Source of the DNA: Chryseolinea sp.
GTDB taxonomy: Bacteria; Bacteroidota; Bacteroidia; Cytophagales; Cyclobacteriaceae
Direction of reading: 5' to 3'
Assembly: GCA_025923195.1 (NCBI GenBank)
Contig: JAICGJ010000003.1
Location: 1-64,000 of the forward strand
Length of the DNA stretch: 64,000 nucleotides
The translations under genes and the position numbers were made by a program. This document shows, piece after piece, positions 18,275 to 26,883 of the stretch. Within the stretch, counting starts at the first letter, position 1, and the number at the start of each line of letters is the position of its first letter. The notes below the pieces were generated by a model. The model was not told the DNA's origin and searched no databases. It saw nothing but the letters and a program-made list of their open reading frames with translations.

Positions 18275-19348
18275 TCAAGTCAAAATTCGGTGGGTCGGTC
18301 TTGGAAAGCCTGGCCGAAAAACAGACCACCTTCCCTCAATTATTTTGCAGCCATACCGACGCTCAGCCCCGGCCAGAATTTCATCCACAATTTTTTCCAA
18401 GCTTTTAGGCCCAGTCTCTACACGTGCATTGATCAATATGTTGACTAAGTTTGATTTTATGTGATTCAGTTTGATATCCGCCCCGGTACTGGTGGATGTA
18501 AAGCACACGCGTTCACTACCTTCTTCCGACTCAACAAAAAACTTAAGATGACCGATCGCAAAACGTCTTAGTTGGATCTCGTTTACTATGGATGCAATGA
18601 TATTTTTTACAACAAAAGTTGCCTGCTCACCCGATGCCCGGATGCTGATGCTTTTATCGAGCCAGGCAAGCTGGGCCTCGCCATGCCCGTAAATCTCATA
18701 GTCAATGTCCAATGAAACTCGCTGTCCAGTCAGAGTGAAATTGTGGATTGCTTCAAGCCAACCCTCGATGTGGTCATCGAGCAACGAGTTCTGGTGCAGA
18801 ATCATCTTACCCGGGTATTCAGACCTTATGATCCCGTCAAGCATTTGTTGCTGGTCTGCACTCAGCAGATCAATTTTGTTTAATATCAGCAGATCGGCTT
18901 CAGCTAGTTGTTTTTTATAAATGTAGCGTACCGATTCATCGATAAACGCTGAACGTCCTTCGAGAATTGAAGACAACAACTCAGCATCTGCAAAAATCGA
19001 AATCACCACTTCAATCTCGGGCATGAATTTGTGCAAGGGTTTTGCAATGGTTGCGATAAGGTCAGTACAGGATCCTACAGATTCGGCAAAAATCAGTTCC
19101 GGATGATTTTTTCCCAACGCCAGAATGTGTTCACCTAATTGCGGATAGTTGCAGCAAAAGCACCCATTGGATACTTCCTTCACAGGAATGTCAAACTTTC
19201 TAATAAATTCGCTGTCAACTTGCTGGTCACCCTGGTCATTCGTAATGACTGCCACCCTGCGGTTGGCGCGCAGCAAAATGCGGGCAGCGCTCGCAATAGC
19301 GGTTGTCTTTCCGCTGCCCAGGAATCCACCTGTAAGAGCCAGCTTCAT
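18275..19348 (-). CDS. COG0523/CobW-type G3E GTPase, putative metallochaperone
   Basis: A 357-residue G3E-family P-loop GTPase. I start it at MKLALTGGFLGSGKTT (19348) rather than the track Met at 19456, because the P-loop normally sits at the extreme N-terminus and this start avoids overlap with the divergent gene. Visible motifs are the P-loop GSGKTT (residues 11-16), NDQGDQQVD (switch region), GCFCCN (the CxCC metal-binding site of the CobW/YeiR/ZNG group) and NKID for guanine recognition. These proteins insert or allocate metal ions (zinc, cobalt or iron) using GTP. No cobalamin or zinc-regulon gene is adjacent, so the metal is unknown. It is divergent from the GH116 gene across about 127 bp. 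Confidence 0.87.
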   Translation of the reverse strand: MKLALTGGFLGSGKTTAIASAARILLRANRRVAVITNDQGDQQVDSEFIRKFDIPVKEVSNGCFCCNYPQLGEHILALGKNHPELIFAESVGSCTDLIATIAKPLHKFMPEIEVVISIFADAELLSSILEGRSAFIDESVRYIYKKQLAEADLLILNKIDLLSADQQQMLDGIIRSEYPGKMILHQNSLLDDHIEGWLEAIHNFTLTGQRVSLDIDYEIYGHGEAQLAWLDKSISIRASGEQATFVVKNIIASIVNEIQLRRFAIGHLKFFVESEEGSERVCFTSTSTGADIKLNHIKSNLVNILINARVETGPKSLEKIVDEILAGAERRYGCKIIEGRWSVFRPGFPRPTHRILT

Positions 19349-19475
19349 AATAGTTATTGACCAAGGTAATAAAAGATCGACACTATCGGACTGACCCACA
19401 CGCAAATCGAACTTCATGAATGTTTGCCATCTGCCAAAAAATAAAACTATATTCAATGATCAAAACCAGACGCTG

Positions 19476-22148
19476 ATGAAAACCAATTCTGACAGACGAG
19501 CATTTCTAAAAAAAATCGGGGTAGGTAGTGTAGCGGCGACGACATTGCCCACGGTAGTATTGGCAGAAGAGCTACAAGCGGTAGCCGTAGCTAAGAAAAA
19601 TAATGCGCCGAAATTAAAGGCTGCCCGTGATTACAATGCCATTTATACCGGCGAATATTTGAGACGTATTGCGTTTCCGATTGGTGGTTTGGGCGCCGGC
19701 ATGTTTTGCATGGAGGGAAATGGCGCCATCTCCCACATGTCGATAAGAAGCAAGCCAGAAGTGTTCAATGAGCCTGGCATGTTTGGGGCTATTTCAATAA
19801 AGGGCTTGAGAAGTGGAGCGAAGATCGTTGAGGGCCCCGTTCCTGATTGGAAACGTTTCGGCCAGCCAAACACGGGCAACGGCGCAGGGGGTTCTATATT
19901 TGGATTACCTAGATTTGATCAGGCTTCGTTCCTTACAAGGTTTCCCTTTGCGACCATTACCCTCGAAGAAAAGGATTACCCTCTTCGTGCTGAACTAACA
20001 GGCTGGAGTCCGTTTATACCCACTGATGCTGACAATTCCAGTTTACCCGCGGGTGCGCTCGAATATAAATTCCGAAATACCAGTAGTCAGACAGTTGATT
20101 GTGTGTTTTCATTTCACAGTAAGAACTTTCTGAAGCCTAAAGACATCGATACGCAAAAAATAAAGCTTGGCAAGAATTCTATTAAATCTCGGCCCAACGG
20201 ATTCATTCTTGCGCAATTTCCATCAGAAAACCGTCCTTTTGATGAAGGCGATTTCAGTATTTTTTCCGATTCCGAGGGAGTAGTAGTAGACCATTGCTGG
20301 TTTCGGGGTGGTTGGTTCGACCCCTTGACGATGGCTTGGGAGTCGATCAGAAAAAGTGAAGCAAAAAAATCAGATCCCGTTGAATCAGATGCACCTGGCG
20401 CGTCTTTTTACATTCCATTTCAACTCGCTGCAGGGGCAGAGAAAGTAATAAAAGTTATGATGGGTTGGTACATTCCTGTTTCTGACACCCGGCATGGAGG
20501 GGACGCCAAGGAAGAGGACAAGTGCGATGCAACCTCGGGCTGTTGTCCGACATCGGCTCATCTGGGAACCACCGTCGCCGATGAAACTTATACAATCGGC
20601 AAATATAAGCCCTGGTACAGCAACCGCTTTAAAAATGTTAATGAAGTGACTGACTATTGGTCAAAAAATTACAATGACCTTCATCAGAAATCAAAATTGT
20701 TCAGCGATGCTTTTTACAGAAGCACACTTCCGGCAGAAGTAACGGAGGCGATAGCTGCTAACCTTACGATTCTGAAGTCACCCACAGTGATGCGTCAATT
20801 CGACGGAAGGTTGTGGAGTTACGAAGGCTGCGGCGATAATTGGGGATGCTGTCACGGGTCCTGTACGCACGTATGGAACTATGCGCAAGCAATTCCCCAT
20901 CTGTTTCCCGCACTGGAAAGGACACTTAGACACACGGAATTCTGTGAAAGTCAAAACAAGAATGGGCATCAAACCTTTCGCGCGGCATTACCTATCCGGC
21001 CCGTCGATCACGAATTTTATGCCGCTGCTGACGGGCAGCTTGGGGGTATTATGAAAGTCTATCGCGACTGGCGGATTCATGGTGACGATGAATGGTTGAG
21101 GAAAATGTATCCTATGGTAAAGAAAAGTTTGGACTACTGCATAGCCACATGGGATCCAAAAAACAAAGGCGTAATTGAAGAGCCTCATCATAACACCTAT
21201 GATATTGAATTCTGGGGACCAGATGGAATGTGTACTAGCTTTTATCTTGGCGCTTTGACGGCGATTATTCAAATAGGTAAGTTTCTCAAAAAAACCAAGG
21301 ATGTCGCCGTGTATCAGAAGCTGCTGGAAAAAGGGAAGAAGATCATTGAAAGCGAGCTTTATAATGGGGAATACTTTTACCAGAAAATCCAAGTTACCGG
21401 GTTGAATGCTCCCAATCCGATAGAAGCGTCAAAGAAATCCATGGGAGGTGAATACTCTGAGGAAGCGCGGCAATTACTGGAAAAGGAGGGGCCGAAATAC
21501 CAGTATGGCACCGGTTGTTTGTCCGATGGCGTGTTGGGAGCATGGATCGCCAAAGTCTCCGGCCTGGATGACCCATTTGATTCCAACAAAATTACGAGTC
21601 ACCTCGTGGCGGTTCACAAGTATAATTTTAAGACTGATTTAAGTGAACATGCAAACCCGCAACGGCCATCCTTTGCGTTGGGCAATGAAGGAGGACTACT
21701 CCTATGTTCATGGCCAAAAGATGGAAAACTGTCCTTGCCGTTTGTCTACAGCGATGAGGTATGGACTGGTATCGAATACCAGGTAGCATCGCATTTGATG
21801 TTTATGGGAAAGGTTAAAGAAGGCCTGGAAATAGTTCGCGCATGCCGTGACCGTTACGACGGCCGGGTAAGAAATCCGTTCAATGAATACGAGTGCGGAC
21901 ATTGGTATGCGCGCGCACTTTCCAGCTACGGGTTACTACAAGGATTAACAGGTGTCAGATTTGATGCTGTTAACAAAATGCTGTTTGTCGATTCACGGGT
22001 GGGTGATTTTACTTCCTTCTTATCGACCGATACCGGCTTTGGAACAGTAAGTCTCGACAATGGAAAAGTGAATGTTCAGGTGGCATTCGGGACTATTCCA
22101 ATCCAAAAAATAAACCTGGCTGGAAAGATCTCTGAGTATAAGGCATAG
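19476..22148 (+). CDS. GH116 glucosylceramidase-like enzyme, Tat-type signal
   Basis: An 890-residue protein similar to GH116 (GBA2-like) beta-glycosidases. The track Met at 19416 overlaps the divergent gene; ATG 19476 opens with SDRRAFLKKIGVGSVAATTL, a twin-arginine-like signal, so export in folded form is likely. The N-terminal GH116 beta domain includes RIAFPIGGLGAGMF, a hallmark of the family. The catalytic alpha/alpha barrel has RLWSYEGCGDNWGCCHGSC (candidate nucleophile Glu in YEG) and EEPHHNTYDIEFWGPDG (candidate acid/base Asp in TYD); assignment to these residues follows family knowledge and was not aligned. The Cys cluster CGDNWGCCHGSC may bind metal or form disulfides. Likely substrate is a beta-glucoside or glycolipid. 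No adjacent SusCD pair. Confidence 0.85.
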   Translation: MKTNSDRRAFLKKIGVGSVAATTLPTVVLAEELQAVAVAKKNNAPKLKAARDYNAIYTGEYLRRIAFPIGGLGAGMFCMEGNGAISHMSIRSKPEVFNEPGMFGAISIKGLRSGAKIVEGPVPDWKRFGQPNTGNGAGGSIFGLPRFDQASFLTRFPFATITLEEKDYPLRAELTGWSPFIPTDADNSSLPAGALEYKFRNTSSQTVDCVFSFHSKNFLKPKDIDTQKIKLGKNSIKSRPNGFILAQFPSENRPFDEGDFSIFSDSEGVVVDHCWFRGGWFDPLTMAWESIRKSEAKKSDPVESDAPGASFYIPFQLAAGAEKVIKVMMGWYIPVSDTRHGGDAKEEDKCDATSGCCPTSAHLGTTVADETYTIGKYKPWYSNRFKNVNEVTDYWSKNYNDLHQKSKLFSDAFYRSTLPAEVTEAIAANLTILKSPTVMRQFDGRLWSYEGCGDNWGCCHGSCTHVWNYAQAIPHLFPALERTLRHTEFCESQNKNGHQTFRAALPIRPVDHEFYAAADGQLGGIMKVYRDWRIHGDDEWLRKMYPMVKKSLDYCIATWDPKNKGVIEEPHHNTYDIEFWGPDGMCTSFYLGALTAIIQIGKFLKKTKDVAVYQKLLEKGKKIIESELYNGEYFYQKIQVTGLNAPNPIEASKKSMGGEYSEEARQLLEKEGPKYQYGTGCLSDGVLGAWIAKVSGLDDPFDSNKITSHLVAVHKYNFKTDLSEHANPQRPSFALGNEGGLLLCSWPKDGKLSLPFVYSDEVWTGIEYQVASHLMFMGKVKEGLEIVRACRDRYDGRVRNPFNEYECGHWYARALSSYGLLQGLTGVRFDAVNKMLFVDSRVGDFTSFLSTDTGFGTVSLDNGKVNVQVAFGTIPIQKINLAGKISEYKA

Positions 22149-22518
22149 AGAAAAGATTACTCGACGGCCATCGGGCGCACCGATTCACGTTCTGCAGGGC
22201 GGACCCCATTGGATTTGACAAGCTTCCGTGTGCATTGCGCTTTATTAATGCGATTTGCGACCTTTCGACCATTTTTCGATAGTCTTCACGTTAATTTAGA
22301 TCAACGTTCCCAGAACACGCAATCTGTTCTTTGCTCGATTAAAAAAGGGAAAACACCAGATTAAAAACTGCGGTGCCAGAATAAAAGTGTACCTTTACAA
22401 GAATTCAATTCCACGCCTTCCAATTGATTGCTTTCTCCGATTGAGTGGATAAGATGATTCTCCTTGGATCTTTTGATTTGAATATACAGGAGGTAATCCA
22501 TTCAAAAAAGAATATTTC
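22149..22518. other. rpoD upstream region
   Basis: 370 bp with no supported ORF. It presumably carries the rpoD promoter; TACCTTTA near 22390 is a weak match to the Bacteroidota -7 box TAnnTTTG but lacks a clear -33 TTTG partner. Its 3' end contains the Shine-Dalgarno-like element described separately. Confidence 0.5.
22488..22499 (+). promoter_or_regulatory. Extended Shine-Dalgarno-like sequence before rpoD
   Basis: AGGAGGTAATCC is a near-perfect complement of the 16S rRNA 3' tail (expected AGGAGGTGATCC, one mismatch). It lies about 25 nt before the only available in-frame start (GTG 22519), which is too far for normal pairing. No ATG, GTG or TTG occurs at ideal spacing. Bacteroidota genes usually lack such motifs, so it may be regulatory rather than a simple ribosome binding site. 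Confidence 0.45.
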
Positions 22519-23382
22519 GTGCGACAGCTCAAGATAATTAAGCAAATTACAAATCGGGAAAGTCAGTCCCTTGACAAGTATTTACAAGAAATCGGCAAGG
22601 TAGATCTAATCACTTCTGATGAGGAAGTGCAACTTGCTATCCGGATCAGATCTGGCGATGAAATTGCTATCCAAAAGCTAACAAAGGCGAATTTAAGATT
22701 TGTCGTTTCAGTAGCTAAGCAATATCAAAACAATGGTTTGTCGTTGGGAGACCTGATCAATGAAGGAAATCTCGGATTAATAAAGGCCGCTTCGAGGTTT
22801 GATGAGACGAGGGGCTTCAAGTTCATCTCTTATGCCGTTTGGTGGATACGCCAATCCATTTTGCAAGCACTCGCAGAGCAATCGAGAATCGTAAGATTAC
22901 CATTAAATCGCGTAAGCTCTTTGAACAAGCTATCAAGGACGTTTTCGGAGCTTGAACAGAAATATCAACGCGATCCCTCTTATGAAGAATTAAGCAATAC
23001 CCTGGGCGTGAGTGAAGAAGAGGTCATGCTTACCTATAAGATATCCGGCAGGCATTTTTCACTTGATGCACCATTTGTGCAAGGTGAAGAAAATAGTTTG
23101 CTTGATACGCTGACAAATGAGGGTGACGCAACACCAGAGTCAAATCTGCTCCGGGATTCACTACAAGGTGAAGTGTCACGCGCCTTAGCTACGCTGACGG
23201 CAAGAGAATCGGACGTAATCTGTTATTATTACGGTCTGATGGGCGTGGAAAGTCTAACCCTTGAAGAAATTGGCGAAAAATTCAACATCACAAGGGAAAG
23301 GGTCCGACAAATTAAGGAAAAGGCTACCAACCGGCTGAGGCACGCATCCAGAAGCCGGGTCCTGCGATCCTATCTCGGATAG
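22519..23382 (+). CDS. rpoD: RNA polymerase primary sigma factor (sigma-70 family)
   Basis: A 287-residue sigma factor of the compact Bacteroidota housekeeping type, which lacks the long region 1.1 of proteobacterial RpoD. Region 1.2 is [20 protein letters not shown]. Region 2 (core binding and -10 recognition) is [20 protein letters not shown] onward, with [19 protein letters not shown]. Region 3 and region 4 ([20 protein letters not shown], the -33 recognition helix-turn-helix) follow. It directs RNA polymerase to TTTG / TAnnTTTG promoters. The start is GTG at 22519: the reading frame is open only back to a stop at 22474 and offers no ATG, and the protein N-terminus [16 protein letters not shown] matches the family. 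Monocistronic by spacing, though the cold-shock gene follows on the same strand after 242 bp. Confidence 0.95.
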   Translation: MRQLKIIKQITNRESQSLDKYLQEIGKVDLITSDEEVQLAIRIRSGDEIAIQKLTKANLRFVVSVAKQYQNNGLSLGDLINEGNLGLIKAASRFDETRGFKFISYAVWWIRQSILQALAEQSRIVRLPLNRVSSLNKLSRTFSELEQKYQRDPSYEELSNTLGVSEEEVMLTYKISGRHFSLDAPFVQGEENSLLDTLTNEGDATPESNLLRDSLQGEVSRALATLTARESDVICYYYGLMGVESLTLEEIGEKFNITRERVRQIKEKATNRLRHASRSRVLRSYLG

Positions 23383-23489
23383 ATTGAATAATAAAAACAT
23401 ATTTCTTAGGTTGGGCTCACCAGGATTGTTATATTTGCATCGCATTTAAGAATCAGTGCTTCGACATTTTCCTGCCTCAAGATTTGTTA

Positions 23490-23504
23490 GGAACACCTCC
23501 TTAA
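23490..23504 (+). promoter_or_regulatory. Anti-Shine-Dalgarno-like sequence in the cold-shock gene leader
   Basis: GGAACACCTCCTTAA differs by one base from the 16S 3'-tail core GGATCACCTCCTT. It lies in the 242 bp between rpoD and the cold-shock gene, probably within the long csp leader. It could pair with the Shine-Dalgarno-like element before rpoD or mimic the ribosomal tail. Chance occurrence is quite possible. Confidence 0.3.
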
Positions 23505-23624
23505 TTTAATAACCTTCTAGAATAGTTGTCCTGTTTGCGACAACGAATAGATACGTTTATTGCAGTCTTTGTGCGAAAATTCAAGCGAAGACTTACAAAC
23601 TAGTTTTTTTTAATTTAAATAATA

Positions 23625-23819
23625 ATGCAAGGAACAGTAAAGTTTTTTAATGAAGCCAAAGGATTTGGATTCATTAAACCCACAAATTCGAACACGGACA
23701 TTTTTGTTCATTCTTCAGGTCTTATCGACGAGATTCGTGAAAACGATAAAGTTGAATATGAAGAAGAAAGAGGAAAAAAAGGTATGAATGCAGTTAATGT
23801 CAAGTTGCTTGACAACTAG
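23625..23819 (+). CDS. Cold-shock-domain protein (CspA family)
   Basis: A 64-residue single cold-shock domain, the standard length. MQGTVKFFNEAKGFGFIKPT contains RNP1 (KGFGFI) and DIFVHSSGL contains RNP2, the aromatic surface that binds single-stranded RNA or DNA. It works as an RNA chaperone that melts secondary structure and helps translation or antitermination. The 242 bp ahead of it is consistent with the long thermosensing leaders common in this family, though I did not fold it. A strong rho-independent terminator follows 29 bp after the stop, so it is probably a single-gene transcript. Confidence 0.95.
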   Translation: MQGTVKFFNEAKGFGFIKPTNSNTDIFVHSSGLIDEIRENDKVEYEEERGKKGMNAVNVKLLDN

Positions 23820-23848
23820 AAATAGTTCATTCTAATTGTAACGTCATG

Positions 23849-23877
23849 AAGAACCACCTGAAAGTGGTTCTTTTTTT
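23849..23877 (+). terminator. Rho-independent terminator after the cold-shock gene
   Basis: Perfect 9-bp stem AAGAACCAC / GTGGTTCTT around the loop CTGAAA, running directly into seven T residues. It separates csp from the convergent AEC gene. Confidence 0.92.
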
Positions 23878-23895
23878 GTGTCTATGTCTGAAATT

Positions 23896-25017
23896 TTAAC
23901 TACTTCGCAGGACTTCTCTCATCTTGCTTCTATAGCTTTTGACAAAACGAGCTTGTGATAATATCGGAAATGTGGCAAAGAATAAGCAAACGCCCGCGCA
24001 AATGAACGTGTGCGTTATGTTTGCAAAAAAGACTCCAGAGGAATAAATGCCCAGAATCAATATAACGGAATAAGGAAGGGAGCATGCCAGAATATTCATC
24101 GCGAATTCGAGATCAAATATTCTACTTTTATCCGGTACCTCTGATTTACGTTCAAGCTCCCCAATAGATGCCATATGCGCAAAGGGCCAAAAGCTGCAAG
24201 CACTTTGTGGAAAGACGACAATTAAAAGTGCGATAGCTAGATCCTGAACGGGCAATATCGCCAATAGAATACTGCTCAATAAAAACGCGATACCTGATCG
24301 GAAAAACAGAAATGATAGGATGATTTTTGCCTGGTGGCGGGTTAATTTCATTGAAATGCCGATAAACAATAAAACCAGAGGCGTCATCATAACACTTAGG
24401 CGATCCACATTCGTAGTGATAAAACCTGGAAGGGACTCAAAGCTCAGTCCCAGTGACAGCATTAAAATAGCCGTTGCAATCACAAGGTTAACAGGTTCTT
24501 CAACCAAGGCTTTCAACAGGTCTTTCACCTTTGATGAGGTTCTGCGTTCAGTCATGGAGTGATTGTTAAAATACCATTTCATTGCGACGAGATAAGCGAT
24601 GATCAGAACAAAAACCTTATTGCCAATGTCGCCCAAGGCGGCCATAGCAAAGGGAGTTTCACCACTGTATTCGAGGATAAAAGGGAAACAAGACAGGCCG
24701 GGTGCAAGGGACGGTAACAGCAATGTCGCTGCGCGATATTGGGACAAGGGGACATTAAAAAGGGATTGAAGCGGCAACTTATCGACCAAAGCATACAGAA
24801 TTAAGTTAAAGCCCAGGGCGAGTAGGGGAATAAATATCATGGAGGGTTCAAATTCAATTTTTAGTAGCGCAATGAAAATCGTCGCAGGAAGCGCTAAACT
24901 TAGAATGAGCGTCTTGATTCCCTCCTTCTGATCCTTACTCTTGATCTTGTTTCGAAGCAGAAAGCCGATAACAATCATCAGTAATAATGAAAGTGTTTTG
25001 ATGACAGCGGAATTCAT
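23896..25017 (-). CDS. AEC-family (auxin efflux carrier-like) permease
   Basis: A 373-residue polytopic inner-membrane protein with about ten hydrophobic segments, matching the AEC/membrane-transport family in length and in its opening helix (TLSLLLMIVIGFLLRNKI). Symmetrical halves are suggested by the conserved-looking LALPATIFIALLKIE in the first half and FPQSACSFWPFAHMASIGEL in the second. Bacterial members move carboxylates such as malate or malonate, or amino-acid derivatives; the substrate here is not predictable. It lies downstream of the exported HisC-like aminotransferase on the same strand, 128 bp away, with two hairpins in between, so co-regulation is possible but not certain. Confidence 0.85.
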   Translation of the reverse strand: MNSAVIKTLSLLLMIVIGFLLRNKIKSKDQKEGIKTLILSLALPATIFIALLKIEFEPSMIFIPLLALGFNLILYALVDKLPLQSLFNVPLSQYRAATLLLPSLAPGLSCFPFILEYSGETPFAMAALGDIGNKVFVLIIAYLVAMKWYFNNHSMTERRTSSKVKDLLKALVEEPVNLVIATAILMLSLGLSFESLPGFITTNVDRLSVMMTPLVLLFIGISMKLTRHQAKIILSFLFFRSGIAFLLSSILLAILPVQDLAIALLIVVFPQSACSFWPFAHMASIGELERKSEVPDKSRIFDLEFAMNILACSLPYSVILILGIYSSGVFFANITHTFICAGVCLFFATFPILSQARFVKSYRSKMREVLRSS

Positions 25018-25064
25018 TGATGGGGTTTAAGAAATTTGGACATGGTTAGAGTTGCTGCATAGGT

Positions 25065-25140
25065 TGCAGGTGCAAAGACTACCAGCCGGAGCAGCTTATG
25101 CCTTTGCAACCTGCAGATTATTACAGGAAATCTTCCTGTA
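25065..25140. repeat. Two hairpins between the aminotransferase and AEC genes
   Basis: First, TACAGGAA-ATC-TTCCTGTA (25122-25140) is a perfect 8-bp inverted repeat. Second, TGCAGGTGCAAAG (25065-25077) pairs with CTTTGCAACCTGCA (25102-25115) with one bulged base. Neither is followed by a T run on the minus strand, so they look like mRNA processing or stability structures rather than canonical terminators. Confidence 0.6.
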
Positions 25141-25145
25141 CTTTA

Positions 25146-26327
25146 TTATGCAATCTGGAGAAACGCTTCCTCGAACACCTTCATTTCATCCATGAGTCCG
25201 ATGCTCACGCGACACCAATTCTTGTCGTTGAATTTCCAAAATCGCACGCTGACGCCACGGTTCATCATTTCCTCCACGAATTTTTTCCCGTCAGTCTTGA
25301 TCGGGAATAGTACAAAGTTGGTAGAGGAGGGAATGTATTCATAGCCCTGTTTTTTCAATATCTTATACAAGTATTCCTTTGACTCCGTCGTTTTTTTCAG
25401 AGCTTCATGAAGAAATTCGGCATCTTGATAACTCGCTAGCGCTGCGCTTCCTGAAGTTGCTGAAATCGACCGGCCACCTTTTGAATAAGGTTTCAGCGCT
25501 TCCAGCATTGCCGTCTGCGCCACCATGTATCCTACTCTCAAGCCAGCAAACCCGTATAACTTCGAAAACGTGCGTGCAACCATCACGTTGCTACCTTTGC
25601 GCACACATTCCATTACAGATGCGTCTTTAGGGTTGTCCAAGTAATCAATGTAGGCTTCATCTACAAAGACAGGTACGCGCTTTGAAACTCGCTCGCAAAA
25701 AGACTTTAACTTAGTTGAATCGACCGTTGTCCCCGTCGGGTTGTTGGGATTGCACACGTACATCAGCACAGTCTTTTCGTCAATGGCTTTTTCCATAGCG
25801 TCGAGATCAAGTTTGTAATCTGATGTCAGTGGAACTTTTTTCCAGGTCGTGCTGAAATATTCAGACATGTCCTGGGGTATGTTGCCGTAAGTTGGATCAC
25901 CGCTGACAAGGTTTCCACCCATTTTTCCAAAATATGCCACTGCGGCCTGCAGCAATGGACCTGAACCTGCTCCCAGCATGACGTTTTCAGCCTTTAGTTG
26001 TTCATACTCAGCGATCTTCTCAGCCAAAGTCTGTAATGTCTTCATGGGGTACTGATAGCTTTTGTCAATGGCTTCGATCAGAGCCTTCTTGGCTTTCTCC
26101 GATGGACCAAAAGGATTTTCGTTGGCGGAGAGACGGGCCTTGATATCGGCCATCGCTTGACGTCGGATCATCTCTCCTGACATCGTTTCGGTTGTGCCAA
26201 TATATTTTGAATGCGATGATGATGATGCGAACGCATCGCTTAGGCTACCGGAAAGGAAGGCAAGTGATCCGGTTACGAGCGTACTGTTCTTGATCCATTG
26301 GCGTCTGTTGAGTGTTCTTGTTGCCAT
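25146..26327 (-). CDS. Exported HisC-like class I/II PLP aminotransferase
   Basis: A 393-residue fold-type I aminotransferase most like histidinol-phosphate aminotransferase. Unlike biosynthetic HisC it opens with a Tat-like signal (LNRRQWIKNSTLVTGSLAFL), so it probably acts in the periplasm. Visible motifs are RLSANENPFGPSEKAKKAL (substrate lid), GAGSGPLLQAA (phosphate region), CNPNNPTGT (residues 192-200), VDEAYIDY, and RTFSKLYGFAGLRVGY with Lys256 as the likely PLP Schiff-base lysine. No his operon genes are nearby. It follows the SusCD group on the same strand but behind a terminator-like hairpin. The real amino donor is unknown; a role in handling an imported or extracellular amino compound is inference. 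Confidence 0.87.
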   Translation of the reverse strand: MATRTLNRRQWIKNSTLVTGSLAFLSGSLSDAFASSSSHSKYIGTTETMSGEMIRRQAMADIKARLSANENPFGPSEKAKKALIEAIDKSYQYPMKTLQTLAEKIAEYEQLKAENVMLGAGSGPLLQAAVAYFGKMGGNLVSGDPTYGNIPQDMSEYFSTTWKKVPLTSDYKLDLDAMEKAIDEKTVLMYVCNPNNPTGTTVDSTKLKSFCERVSKRVPVFVDEAYIDYLDNPKDASVMECVRKGSNVMVARTFSKLYGFAGLRVGYMVAQTAMLEALKPYSKGGRSISATSGSAALASYQDAEFLHEALKKTTESKEYLYKILKKQGYEYIPSSTNFVLFPIKTDGKKFVEEMMNRGVSVRFWKFNDKNWCRVSIGLMDEMKVFEEAFLQIA

Positions 26328-26389
26328 GTTTTTGGGGTTTTAGTCTTGTTCAATCTTTAAAATTGTGCTTTGAATACTTATTGCGACAT

Positions 26390-26454
26390 GAATAAAAAGC
26401 AACAAAATGATCTTCCGCTCACGGGTTAGGTGGAAGCGAAAAGACCATTTGTTG
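26390..26454 (-). terminator. Terminator-like hairpin at the end of the SusCD operon
   Basis: CAACAAAATGATCTTCCGCT (from 26400) pairs imperfectly with the arm ending in GACCATTTGTTG (26454), a stem of roughly 18-20 bp. Read on the minus strand the stem is followed by TTGCTTTTTATTC. It would end or attenuate transcripts coming from SusC-SusD-lipoprotein before the aminotransferase. Confidence 0.75.
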
Positions 26455-26481
26455 CAATACTTTTAAGCGGTGTCAATTGAT

Positions 26482-26871
26482 CTACTTTAAGAATCTGAAA
26501 GCTGTTCCTTTGTACTCGCCAGCGTATTCGTTAGGTTTAGCACCTGTGAATGTTACCAGAAAACTACCAGTGGCATCTGTTGTGAAAACACCCATCGAAG
26601 TACTTGCAGCAAAGACCTCGACCTGGAGATCGGCTAGCGGGATGGAATCGATCCCTATGGTGTAATCAAGGATGCCACTCTTATCCAATTCATAGAAGTA
26701 AGCCGTTACCTCATTCGGGCTTGTATTTTTAATATCGAGAAGTACCGGAGAAGCGATCTTACTGATAGCCATGTCCGATTCGTCCTCACAGCTGGTTATC
26801 GTCACGATTATCATGGCGGCCAACAGAGCCATAATACAAGTTGTTCTTATTTTTGACATTCTTTCGTTCAT
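26482..26871 (-). CDS. Small lipoprotein of the SusCD operon, unknown function
   Basis: A 129-residue protein with a lipoprotein signal (MIIVTITSC, Cys at about residue 28, then acidic EDESD; Asp at +2/+3 is usual for Bacteroidota). A second Met at residue 5 is an equally good start. The mature part is a single small beta-rich domain (LDIKNTSPNEVTAYFYEL; TTDATGSFLVTFTGAKPNEY) reminiscent of the Ig-like domains of SusE/SusF-type surface proteins, but no family is recognised. It follows SusD by 12 bp, so it is almost certainly co-expressed and possibly part of the outer-membrane uptake complex. Confidence 0.75.
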   Translation of the reverse strand: MNERMSKIRTTCIMALLAAMIIVTITSCEDESDMAISKIASPVLLDIKNTSPNEVTAYFYELDKSGILDYTIGIDSIPLADLQVEVFAASTSMGVFTTDATGSFLVTFTGAKPNEYAGEYKGTAFRFLK

Positions 26872-26883
26872 AAAATTTCTTGT

